This document shows positions 1 through 8,211 of a DNA stretch of 64,000 nt, in pieces. How positions within the stretch are numbered: the first letter of the stretch is position 1; every line of letters begins with the position of its first letter. This DNA comes from Woeseiaceae bacterium (GTDB lineage: Bacteria; Pseudomonadota; Gammaproteobacteria; Steroidobacterales; Woeseiaceae), in assembly GCA_024640315.1 (NCBI GenBank), contig JAHEFF010000007.1:32894-96893 (forward strand), in the 5' to 3' direction. Position numbers and translations under genes: made by a program. The notes below the pieces were generated by a model. That model was not told where the DNA came from. It searched no databases and worked only from the letters and a program-made list of their open reading frames with translations.

Positions 1-1921
1 CTTCAAGCGGTGAGCGCGCGGTCCTGCCGTAGCCCACATTCATGAATGCCTGCCAGGCGCCCTTCGTCACGTCGCCTTCTCGTTCAGACCAGCGATAGAC
101 CATCTCCTTCACGCCACCACCACCTGGCACAACACCGACCAGCGATTCGACAAGACCCGTCACGGAGTTCGCATGGAAGATGACTTTGCTGCAATGCAGG
201 ACAACCTCGAAACCGCCACCGAGAGACAGGCCGGATGGCGCTGCAACGACGGGAATGGGTGCATCACGAAGAGAAAGAACCGTCTGCTGGAAATGATCGA
301 GAAAGCTGTCGATGCCATCCATGTCATCACGGACGATGAAATCGAGCACTCTTTCGAGGTTGACGCCGCAGGAAAAATGCTGCGCGTCATTGTGAATGAT
401 CAGCGCCTTGCAGTTGTCAGTCGCGTGTTTCACTGCGCCTGCAATCAATTCCATGGATTCGCCGTCCAGCGTATTCGCCTTGCTGTGGAACTCGACGAGT
501 CCCACCTCACCGGGCAACGTGAAATAGCTCGCTACCTTGTTTTCCAGAACCGGCGACAAGGTTCTTCGCATTTCGCTGAAGCGGGTGACGCCCGGCACTC
601 GGTCGAGATTCCGGTAACTGCCATCGGCAAGCAGGTATTGAAGCTTGCCACCGTGCACCCGGTAGAAGGTCTTGCCCGCCGCTGCAGCAAGAAACGCGGG
701 TACCGACCGGCCTTCGTTTTTGAGGCGATCGATGAAAAGATCCACGCCAACCGCATCGATCATTTCGAAAGGCCCCTGAATCCAGTTATAGCCGAGCTTC
801 ATCGCGTCATCGACTGCAACCAGCGATTCGTTGACATCGGGTACGAGCTCAGCCGCATAACAAAGGGTGTTCGACAGAATGTCCCAGGCGTACTGACCAT
901 AAACGCCGTCATCTTCGAGAAGCAGCGTGAAGTCGCTGGCGGCTTCCGCATCGAGGGCTACCCGGGGCTTTTCCGGTTCGGCCTCACGGTAACCAAAGGT
1001 CTCGAAATCCAGCGCTTCCCTGCTGCCGTCGGCACTCACACGATAGAAACCACCCTGCGTTCCTTTATTGCCTATAAAGCCCTCGTCGATCATGCGCGTC
1101 ATCAACGGAATCTCCGCCGCCACTTTGTGGAACGCGTCCTCTGGCGGAAGAATCGAAACGAGGCTTTTGGCGACGTCACTCATGAGGTCGATGCCGATCA
1201 GGTCGTACAGGCCGAACACGCCCGTTTTCGGTATACCCATCGGCCTGCCAAAAATCGCATCGGCCTCCTCGGGCTTCAGCCCGAGGCGGAAAGCGGTATG
1301 GAGTGCGGTCTGGATCGCGAAAACGCCGACCCGATTACCGAGAAAACCCGGCGTATCGTTACAAACAACGATGCCTTTGCCCATACGCTCGTCGTTGAAC
1401 TGCTCCAGGCAATCAATGACTTCCTGCTTCGTGCTTTTGCCACGAACGAGCTCGAGCAGCCGCATGTAACGGACCGGATTGAAAAAATGCGTAATGGCGA
1501 ATTCGGCACGGAAATCCTGCGGCATGCCATCGACCAGCAGCGAAATTGGGATCGTGGATGTGTTGGACGAAACGATTGAGCCACGTTTGCGCACGGCATC
1601 AATCCTCCGGTACAGATCCTTCTTGATATCCAGGCGCTCTACGACGGCCTCCGCAATCCAGTCGACAGCGCCGAGTTTTTGCAGGTCGTCCTCGATATTG
1701 CCGATCGTGATGCGTTCCAGGTTGTCCTTGTGCAGAAGCCCCGGCTGGTTTTCGTCGAGCAACCGCTCAATGGCGCGCTCACAAACGGCGTTTCGACGCT
1801 CGCCGTCCGCAGGCAAATCCAGCAGGAGAACGTCGACACCGGCATTGGCCAGCTGCCCGGCGATACCCAGTCCCATTGTGCCCGCGCCGATCACGGCGGC
1901 GCTGTTGATTTGGTAGCTCAT
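1..1921 (-). CDS. 3-hydroxyacyl-CoA dehydrogenase / enoyl-CoA hydratase fusion (FadN-like), 3' end outside window
   Basis: Bifunctional fatty acid beta-oxidation enzyme that hydrates enoyl-CoA and oxidises 3-hydroxyacyl-CoA with NAD+. About 640 codons are visible. The N-terminus has a Rossmann motif GAGTMG (residues 12-17) and the dehydrogenase catalytic pair His145 (THFFNPV) and Glu157. Two C-terminal dehydrogenase segments follow, then a crotonase fold whose oxyanion-hole segment SGLSLGGGFE lies near residue 570. Dehydrogenase first and hydratase last is the order of Bacillus FadN, not of E. coli FadB. FadN-type proteins are near 780 residues, so roughly 140 are missing off the left edge. 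The start codon lies 3 bases after the stop of the alpha/beta hydrolase gene, so the two are probably co-transcribed. Confidence 0.92.
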   Translation of the reverse strand, partial: MSYQINSAAVIGAGTMGLGIAGQLANAGVDVLLLDLPADGERRNAVCERAIERLLDENQPGLLHKDNLERITIGNIEDDLQKLGAVDWIAEAVVERLDIKKDLYRRIDAVRKRGSIVSSNTSTIPISLLVDGMPQDFRAEFAITHFFNPVRYMRLLELVRGKSTKQEVIDCLEQFNDERMGKGIVVCNDTPGFLGNRVGVFAIQTALHTAFRLGLKPEEADAIFGRPMGIPKTGVFGLYDLIGIDLMSDVAKSLVSILPPEDAFHKVAAEIPLMTRMIDEGFIGNKGTQGGFYRVSADGSREALDFETFGYREAEPEKPRVALDAEAASDFTLLLEDDGVYGQYAWDILSNTLCYAAELVPDVNESLVAVDDAMKLGYNWIQGPFEMIDAVGVDLFIDRLKNEGRSVPAFLAAAAGKTFYRVHGGKLQYLLADGSYRNLDRVPGVTRFSEMRRTLSPVLENKVASYFTLPGEVGLVEFHSKANTLDGESMELIAGAVKHATDNCKALIIHNDAQHFSCGVNLERVLDFIVRDDMDGIDSFLDHFQQTVLSLRDAPIPVVAAPSGLSLGGGFEVVLHCSKVIFHANSVTGLVESLVGVVPGGGGVKEMVYRWSEREGDVTKGAWQAFMNVGYGRTARSPLE

Positions 1922-1924
1922 GCT

Positions 1925-2731
1925 CTACGCCGGGTTATGGCTGAAAATAAAATCTCTGAGCAGCATTCTGCATTGGTCCGGCGCTTCCTGGGGGACCATG
2001 TGACCGCTCTCTTCAATGATATGCAGTTCCGGTTCATTGAGAAACTTGACGAGTTCCATGCCAGCCTTGCGTGGCGCCATTCGATCCTTGCCTGCGAGAA
2101 TCACCTGCCTTGGGCAATTGATCGCTGCAGCAGCCTGTTTCCCGTTCTGATAGGCGTTGCAGGCCTTGAGATCGGTCGCGAGCTCATTGGGCACATTGCC
2201 GCGCATTACCTTGCGCCCACCCGCAACCATTGAATTGCCGGGAATCGGTCCCTGGTGCAGGTGACCTGCGGGGCCGAAGCCCCAGGAAAGCATCATCGCA
2301 ATCGCGGCTTCCGGATTATTCTCGGCCGCATCGATCAACGCATCATTCACCGGTGTCGCAAGGCCGCTGGCTATAAATGAAACGCTCCTGAGCCGGTCTT
2401 TGAAACGCGACGCGTATTCCAGGGCTACCAGGCAGCCTTGCGAATGAGCGACCAAAGAAATGTTCTGTACGTCCAGTGCCTCGACAACATCATGAAGCCA
2501 GTCCGCCATGCCCTCTATTGACGCCAGCGGCGGTCCGTCGGAATTGGTGTGTCCGGGGTAGTCGAGTACGAGGACACTGTATTGGCGAAACGCAAAAAAG
2601 CGCGACTGCAGACTCCAGAACGTGTGATCCAGCCCGCTCCCGTGAAGGAATATAACGGTCGGTAACTGATTGTTGAATGCCTTTCCGCCGGTTGAGGCAA
2701 AGGCCTGTTTGCCATTCACCTCGAAATACAT
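1925..2731 (-). CDS. alpha/beta hydrolase
   Basis: Cytoplasmic alpha/beta-hydrolase-fold enzyme of 268 residues; the substrate is unknown. The nucleophile elbow AHSQG places the catalytic serine at 97, AGKDR gives the acid Asp216, and SGHM gives His244. An oxyanion-hole segment FLHGSG lies at 28-33. No signal peptide is seen. It sits 2 bases after the metY stop and 3 bases before the beta-oxidation gene. It may hydrolyse an acyl-CoA or ester for the downstream enzyme, or be related to the MetX-type acyltransferase fold; neither role is proven. Confidence 0.85.
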   Translation of the reverse strand: MYFEVNGKQAFASTGGKAFNNQLPTVIFLHGSGLDHTFWSLQSRFFAFRQYSVLVLDYPGHTNSDGPPLASIEGMADWLHDVVEALDVQNISLVAHSQGCLVALEYASRFKDRLRSVSFIASGLATPVNDALIDAAENNPEAAIAMMLSWGFGPAGHLHQGPIPGNSMVAGGRKVMRGNVPNELATDLKACNAYQNGKQAAAAINCPRQVILAGKDRMAPRKAGMELVKFLNEPELHIIEESGHMVPQEAPDQCRMLLRDFIFSHNPA

Positions 2732-2733
2732 AC

Positions 2734-4032
2734 TCAGGCACCCGACACTTTTTTGGCGGCGCGGAAACCGGTTTCGAAATCTGCCTGGATGTCCCTGACA
2801 TCCTCGAGACCAACCGACAGCCGGATCATGTCCTCCGTGATACCGGCCGCGACAAGCGCCTCGGCATCGATGCGGGAATGCGTTGTCGTTGCCGGGTGAA
2901 TGATCAGCGTTTTGGCATCACCGACATTCGCCAGGTGCGACGCGAGCTCGACGTTTTCGATGAAGGCCTTACCCGCGTCCCGGCCGCCCTTGACGCCGAA
3001 GCTTAAAATCGAGCCGGCGCCCTTAGGCAGATATTTTTTGGCCAGTTCGTGGCTGGAATGCGTCGGCATGCTCGGATGGCTTACCCACGACACCCGGTCA
3101 TGGTTCGACAGGTACTCGAGCATCTTTTCCGTATTCGAACGATGCTTTTCCATGCGCAGTGACAGGGTCTCGATGCCTTGCAACAAGAGGAATGCATTCA
3201 TCGGCGCCATCGACGGTCCAATGTCGCGCATCGCTTCGGCGCGAATCCGGGTTGCGAAGGCGCTTGGGCCAAACTCTTCCCAAAGGTTGATGCCCTGGAA
3301 TGGTGCGTAGGGTTCCGTGATTGTCGGGTACTTGTCGGTCGCGCCCCAGTCAAAATTGCCACCGTCGACGACGACGCCACCGATTGCGGTGCCATGGCCG
3401 CCCATCCATTTCGTTACCGAATGTATGGTGATATTTGCACCATAGTCGAAGCAACGGCAGAGGTAGGGCGTATTGAACGTGGCATCCACCATAAAGGGAA
3501 CATGGTGCTCGGCGCCGATGGCTGCAATGGCCTCGAGATCGAGAATGTCCAATCCGGGATTGCCGATGAGCTCGCCATAGATCAGCCGTGTATTGTCCTG
3601 GATCGCGTTCCTGAAACCATCCGTATCGGTTGGATCGACAAACGTCGCGGTAATACCGAAGCGCGGCAGCGTATTCTTCATCAGGCTGATATTGCCGCCG
3701 TACATTTGCGACGATGCAACGATGTGATCGCCCTGGCTCAGGATAGCCGTAATCGCGCAGAACGTGGCGGCCATTCCGGACGAGGTGCACACTGCAGCTG
3801 AACCGCCCTCAAGCGCGGCGATGCGTTGTTCGAGAACGCCGACAGTCGGATTCGTGATGCGCGAATAGGCGTGTCCGCCGCGCTCGAGATTGAATATCGA
3901 GGAGGCGGTATCAGTATCCGGGAATACGTAGGATGTCGTCTGGTAGATTGGCGTGGCGCGCGCGCCGAATTCCTTGTCTACTGTCTGGCCTGCGTGCAGG
4001 CTCAACGTATCGAAGTTGAAGAAATCTGACAT
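2734..4032 (-). CDS. metY: O-acetylhomoserine (thiol)-lyase, MetY type
   Basis: PLP enzyme of the Cys/Met metabolism family that makes homocysteine directly from O-acetylhomoserine and sulfide. The 432-residue length fits MetY, which is longer than cystathionine synthases and lyases by about 40 residues. The N-terminus SLHAGQ and the segment YSRITNPT are typical, and the PLP-binding lysine is Lys208 in HSVTKWMGG. It lies 19 bases downstream of a second family member and in the same direction as metA. Use of O-succinylhomoserine instead of the acetyl ester cannot be excluded. Confidence 0.88.
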   Translation of the reverse strand: MSDFFNFDTLSLHAGQTVDKEFGARATPIYQTTSYVFPDTDTASSIFNLERGGHAYSRITNPTVGVLEQRIAALEGGSAAVCTSSGMAATFCAITAILSQGDHIVASSQMYGGNISLMKNTLPRFGITATFVDPTDTDGFRNAIQDNTRLIYGELIGNPGLDILDLEAIAAIGAEHHVPFMVDATFNTPYLCRCFDYGANITIHSVTKWMGGHGTAIGGVVVDGGNFDWGATDKYPTITEPYAPFQGINLWEEFGPSAFATRIRAEAMRDIGPSMAPMNAFLLLQGIETLSLRMEKHRSNTEKMLEYLSNHDRVSWVSHPSMPTHSSHELAKKYLPKGAGSILSFGVKGGRDAGKAFIENVELASHLANVGDAKTLIIHPATTTHSRIDAEALVAAGITEDMIRLSVGLEDVRDIQADFETGFRAAKKVSGA

Positions 4033-4051
4033 CGGCTGCTCCCGGTTGGGT

Positions 4052-5209
4052 TCAGACCTGCTTGAGCGCTTTTTCCAGTGCGCCGATCAGGTCCTCTTCA
4101 TCTTCCAGGCCGACAGACAGGCGAACGAGGCCGTCAATGATGCCCACACGTTTGCGTTCGGCTTCCTCGACATCCGCGTGTGTCATTGTGACCGGGTGGG
4201 TAATCAGTGATTCGACCGAGCCCAGGTTCTCCGCCAGCGTCCAGACATCGATGGTGTCCATCAGTTTCTTGCCGGCAGTAAGGCCGCCTTTGACCTCGAA
4301 CCAGAGCATTGCGCCGTAGCCACTTGCCTGCCTGCTTGAGAGTTCATGCTGTGCGAAAGACTTGAGTCCGGGATAGCAAACCTGCTCGACTTTCGGGTGC
4401 GCTTCCAGGTACTCGGCGATGGCCATCGCATTCGCCGACTGCTGGTCCATACGAACGGACAATGTCTTGCATCCCTGCAGAGTCAGCCAGGCGACCTGCG
4501 GCGACATGATGCTGCCGGTGCTGTTCTGGATAAAGCGAACTTTTTCGGCCAACTCGGCGGTCTTGCTGATGACCGCTCCGCCAACCGTCGCATTGTGGCC
4601 GTCCATGTATTTGGTCGTGCTGTGGATTGACAGGTCTGCGCCAAGCTCGAATGGCCGCTGGTAATAAGGGGTCAGGAACGTATTGTCCACGGCATGTATT
4701 GCGCCGGCTTTTTTCGCCACTTCGGATATTGCCGCAATGTCGGAGCACTTCATTGTCGGGTTCGCCGGCGTTTCCGTCAGGATCAACGCTGTGTTGTCCC
4801 TTACCGACGACGCGACGTCGTCCGTGTTGGAGCCGTCCGCAAACGTGAAGTCGATACCGAACCTGCTCAGTACCTTCGTGCAGAGGCGATACGTTCCGCC
4901 ATACGCCACATCCGAAATGATCGCGTGGTCGCCCGCATTCAGGAATGCGAGCATTGTTCCGGTCACGGCGCTCATGCCTGTGCCGAAGGTTGCACAGTCG
5001 GCACCGCCTTCAAGGTCTGCGAGCTTCGCTTCCAGGGCCCGAACCGTGGGATTGCCTGAGCGTGAGTAGGAGAATCCCTTGCTCAGGTATTCGTCTACCG
5101 ACGGCTGGACAAAGGTCGTGGACTGGTAAATCGGGGTAAGAATCGCGCCGGTCGTCGGATCCGGTGTGACGCCTGCATGAATCTGTCTGGTACGGAAACC
5201 CATGTGCAT
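4052..5209 (-). CDS. cystathionine gamma-synthase / trans-sulfuration PLP enzyme
   Basis: PLP-dependent transsulfuration enzyme of 385 residues. Family signatures are RQIHAG at the N-terminus, YSRSGNPT at 48-55 and the Schiff-base lysine Lys200 in HSTTKYMDGH. Sequence alone does not separate cystathionine gamma-synthase from gamma-lyase or beta-lyase; its place between metA and metY favours a role in homocysteine synthesis. An AAGGA box lies just upstream; the first ATG is used here, although an ATG six bases further in (MGFRTRQ) is also possible. Confidence 0.85.
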   Translation of the reverse strand: MHMGFRTRQIHAGVTPDPTTGAILTPIYQSTTFVQPSVDEYLSKGFSYSRSGNPTVRALEAKLADLEGGADCATFGTGMSAVTGTMLAFLNAGDHAIISDVAYGGTYRLCTKVLSRFGIDFTFADGSNTDDVASSVRDNTALILTETPANPTMKCSDIAAISEVAKKAGAIHAVDNTFLTPYYQRPFELGADLSIHSTTKYMDGHNATVGGAVISKTAELAEKVRFIQNSTGSIMSPQVAWLTLQGCKTLSVRMDQQSANAMAIAEYLEAHPKVEQVCYPGLKSFAQHELSSRQASGYGAMLWFEVKGGLTAGKKLMDTIDVWTLAENLGSVESLITHPVTMTHADVEEAERKRVGIIDGLVRLSVGLEDEEDLIGALEKALKQV

Positions 5210-5312
5210 TATTCCTTGGTCTGTTAAGCAGAGTTTTGCCCCATCCGGGGTCCCAGATCATACACGGAACCCGATATAGGATGGACCTTCGTCCCACAAG
5301 CTGAACCCGGTG

Positions 5313-6383
5313 TCAGCCCTTCAGTTGCAAAGGGTCGTCCGGATCAACGCCGGGCATGAATTGTTCTTTGCGGTCGAGGTTGGTGAGCCTGTAAACGAGC
5401 CCCAGCCAGTTGTTCACAATGGCTTTGCCGGTGTCGCCCCAGGTGTTGTCGACCAGCGCCTCGAGTTCCGCGTCCGGAAACGGGGGCAGATCGGCTCCCC
5501 GGGCCGCCGCCTTCTCCGCCCGATGGAAATACTGTTTCGCGACCTCACCAGCTTGCGGTGAAAAATAATTCTCCGGATAGCGCGGCCCATGCTCCCGCTC
5601 GCCTTTGAAAAAGCGAATGACCTCTCGCTTGTACTCTTTCAATAGACTGATTGCGTCGTACTCCGGGTGTCCCTGGAAGTAAACGATGCGCAGCAGGTCG
5701 GGACTGACTGCAAGGTGCACACCCGCGTCGTCGCTCTCCACCAGTACGACAAGCCCCGCATCCTCAAGCTGTGCCTTCGTGACTTCGTTATATCGTGAAT
5801 GCGGCGCATCGAACCTGGTATTGACGTCACGCATGAGCGGATGGCCTGGCTGGCTGATCTTGTGGCTGAAAACACCCCACTTCTTGGTGGCCATACGGGA
5901 CCTGCTGATTCCATGATGATGTTTGACCACGGCATGCGTCGCGAGGCAGGAGCAAAGAACGGACGCGACATTATTCTCCGCCCAGCTAACGACCTCCATC
6001 AGTGGGTCCCAGAAGTCCTCTCGTTCCAGATCGGGGTTGGTGACGTTGGCGCCGGTGATGATCAGGGCGTCCAGGCCCTGACTAGCCAGGTCCTCGAAAT
6101 TGAAGTAGTGCTCTTTAATATGTGCTTCGGCTTTTTCGCCGCGATTGAGCTCGGGTAACGAAAACGGATAAACATAGAACTGCGCAATCTGATTGCTGGC
6201 GCCGACGAATCGAATGAACTGCTGCTCCGTCGCTGTAAGGGCCGCGTCGGGCATCATGTTCAGAAATCCGATATGCAGCTCACGGATGTCCTGCCTGGTA
6301 GCCCGATCGAGAGACAAAACGAGCTCGCCACCGCTTTGCAGGAGCTTGAATGTTGGCAAATCATTGTGGGCGACGAGAGGCAT
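5313..6383 (-). CDS. metA: homoserine O-acyltransferase, MetA (HTS) family
   Basis: Transfers an acyl group from acyl-CoA to homoserine, the first committed step to methionine. It is 356 residues from the ATG at MPLVAHND; an open frame extends further upstream but runs across the divergent promoter region and into the neighbouring gene. The glutamine-amidotransferase-like fold carries the nucleophile Cys146 (CSCLATHA) and the His239/Glu241 pair in FQGHPEYD. The residue after the cysteine is Leu, where E. coli MetA has Trp. Acetyl versus succinyl specificity cannot be read from this. The cystathionine synthase gene follows after 103 bases. Confidence 0.87.
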   Translation of the reverse strand: MPLVAHNDLPTFKLLQSGGELVLSLDRATRQDIRELHIGFLNMMPDAALTATEQQFIRFVGASNQIAQFYVYPFSLPELNRGEKAEAHIKEHYFNFEDLASQGLDALIITGANVTNPDLEREDFWDPLMEVVSWAENNVASVLCSCLATHAVVKHHHGISRSRMATKKWGVFSHKISQPGHPLMRDVNTRFDAPHSRYNEVTKAQLEDAGLVVLVESDDAGVHLAVSPDLLRIVYFQGHPEYDAISLLKEYKREVIRFFKGEREHGPRYPENYFSPQAGEVAKQYFHRAEKAAARGADLPPFPDAELEALVDNTWGDTGKAIVNNWLGLVYRLTNLDRKEQFMPGVDPDDPLQLKG

Positions 6384-6393
6384 ATTGGTTTTA

Positions 6394-6420
6394 TTGTCCG
6401 CAGTCGTTGGGCACAATAAT
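6394..6420 (+). promoter_or_regulatory. possible sigma70-type promoter
   Basis: TTGTCC and AATAAT are separated by 15 bases in the short region between divergent metA and the amidohydrolase gene. The -10 matches consensus at 5 of 6 positions and the -35 at 4 of 6; the spacer is shorter than usual. It would give a leader of about 30 bases for the amidohydrolase. Confidence 0.25.
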
Positions 6421-6456
6421 ACAACGCAAATAAGAAATCGGGTGACAGGAATGAAA

Positions 6457-8211
6457 ATGGGTCGGTCAGTTCTTTTGAGATTGCCTTCGCCGCTGTTCAT
6501 CGCCCTGATTCTGTCCGCATGTGGAAAGCAGGAGCCTGCTGCGACCGCCCCGGATTTCGTTTTCATCAACGCCCGCGTTGTTACGATGGATGCCGGCGAC
6601 ACCATCGCAGAGGCTGTGGCCATCACCGGCAATGTCATTACCTCGGTTGGCACGTCAGCGGAGATCAGCCAGCTGGCAGGGCCGGGGACCGAGACCATCG
6701 ACCTTGGGGGCAATACGGTTTCCCCCGGCCTGATCGATACCCACAATCATTTCGCCTGGGGTGCTCTCGACGGGAGTTCTTCGCTTAACATCGAGTACCC
6801 GGCGGTTACCAGCATCGAGGACATTCGTGAGCAGGTCCGGTTGACTGCCGCCAACCTGGAGCCGGGTGAGTGGATTATCGGCTCAAAGTGGGACGCGGGA
6901 AAACTGACGGACGGGCGCGATATGGTCGCGGCCGATCTCGATGATGTAACGCCGGATAATCCGGTGTGGCTGCTCCACACTTCCGCCCATTACGGGGTTG
7001 CCAACTCCGTGGCGCTGGAAATCGCCGGCATCGACACGGAAACCCCGGATCCGGACGGTGGTGTCATTGTGCGCGACGATGATGGCAAGCCCACCGGAGT
7101 ACTGACCGACCAGGCTATGGGCCTGATCTCCAGCGTGACACCAGCGGTGACGACGGAAGACTTCGCCAGCGCGATTTCGGCACAGGTCACCCTTCTCAAC
7201 CAGGAAGGGATTACCACCATCAAGGATCCAGAGATCGATCAGCGGCACTGGGACGCCTACGAAGCGGTGCTGGCGGAGGGCTCCCTGAGTGTTCGCGTAT
7301 TCACGCTCTGGCGTGTGCCGGATACGATGGCTGAAGCGCGGGAACTGTTACAGCGTATAGCCCCGATTACGGACCCCCGCGGCGACAGTGCCGGCGCAGG
7401 GCTTATTTCGGGGGGCGTCAAAATCTACATTGATGGCAGCGGCACCGCCCGTACGGCCTGGATGTACGAGGACTGGAACGAAAACTTCACAGATATCGAT
7501 GAGGGTAATACCGGCCTGACCTACCTCGAACCGAACCTGTTGTTCGACCAGGTCAGGTTGTTTCACGATGCCGGTATCCATATCGGCACGCACGCAATCG
7601 GCGATCGTGCCATCGACTTCATTATGGATGCCTACGACCGGGTACTTGCTGACAATCCGCTGGCAGGGCTCCGGCACAGCATCATTCACTGCAATCTGCC
7701 GACCGATCACGCCATGGACCTTATGGTGAAACTTCAGGGCGAGTACGACGCGGCCTATCCTGAAGTGCAGCCGGCATTCCTCTGGTGGATTGGCGATGCC
7801 TATGCCGCCAATTTCGGTCCTGAACGAAGCCTGCGGGTTTTGCCGCTCAGAACATTCGAAGAACGCGGCATCAAATGGGCCGGAGCTTCTGATTTCGACG
7901 TGTCTCCGTACGCACCTCGTTATGCATTGTGGGCGGCAGCGACGCGAGAGACGATGCTCGGCACTCACGGCAGCAATCCGTGGGGCACCGACGAGTCGGT
8001 ATCCGTTCATGAAACCCTGCGCGCTTACACAGCGACGGCCGCGCGGCAGGTTTTTCTGGAGGACAAAGTCGGCTCCATTGAGGCAGGCAAGCTTGCCGAC
8101 ATCGTGGCCTGGGATCGCGACCTCTACGCGATTCCCGCAGCCGAGCTGAAAGAAGTGAGGCCTGCCATCACGCTGATGAACGGAGAGGTCGTCTATCGTG
8201 CAGAAAATTAG
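6457..8211 (+). CDS. exported amidohydrolase (amidohydrolase_3, YtcJ-like), lipoprotein
   Basis: Metal-dependent amidohydrolase of 584 residues with a lipoprotein signal ending in LSAC, so it is probably anchored in the cell envelope. Metal-site elements are THNHF in strand 1, a histidine in GTHAIGDRA, a histidine in HSIIHCN, and an aspartate in ASDFDVSP. YtcJ-like enzymes hydrolyse amides or N-formimino compounds; the substrate here is unknown. The box AGGA lies six bases before this ATG and directly abuts another ATG at 6451, so the later start is preferred. The last 14 bases overlap the next gene. Confidence 0.87.
   Translation: MGRSVLLRLPSPLFIALILSACGKQEPAATAPDFVFINARVVTMDAGDTIAEAVAITGNVITSVGTSAEISQLAGPGTETIDLGGNTVSPGLIDTHNHFAWGALDGSSSLNIEYPAVTSIEDIREQVRLTAANLEPGEWIIGSKWDAGKLTDGRDMVAADLDDVTPDNPVWLLHTSAHYGVANSVALEIAGIDTETPDPDGGVIVRDDDGKPTGVLTDQAMGLISSVTPAVTTEDFASAISAQVTLLNQEGITTIKDPEIDQRHWDAYEAVLAEGSLSVRVFTLWRVPDTMAEARELLQRIAPITDPRGDSAGAGLISGGVKIYIDGSGTARTAWMYEDWNENFTDIDEGNTGLTYLEPNLLFDQVRLFHDAGIHIGTHAIGDRAIDFIMDAYDRVLADNPLAGLRHSIIHCNLPTDHAMDLMVKLQGEYDAAYPEVQPAFLWWIGDAYAANFGPERSLRVLPLRTFEERGIKWAGASDFDVSPYAPRYALWAAATRETMLGTHGSNPWGTDESVSVHETLRAYTATAARQVFLEDKVGSIEAGKLADIVAWDRDLYAIPAAELKEVRPAITLMNGEVVYRAEN

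Noticed and set aside
173..1579. 468-codon open frame on the plus strand
   Set aside because: It lies opposite the dehydrogenase/hydratase gene, whose motifs are intact. High G+C coding DNA often leaves the reverse strand open, and the translation shows no domain.
5210..5312. Possible SAM riboswitch or attenuator between metA and the cystathionine synthase gene
   Set aside because: Only two short hairpins (CCCC/GGGG and GGAC/GTCC) are visible, without the conserved core of any SAM riboswitch class that I can recognise and without a T-run.
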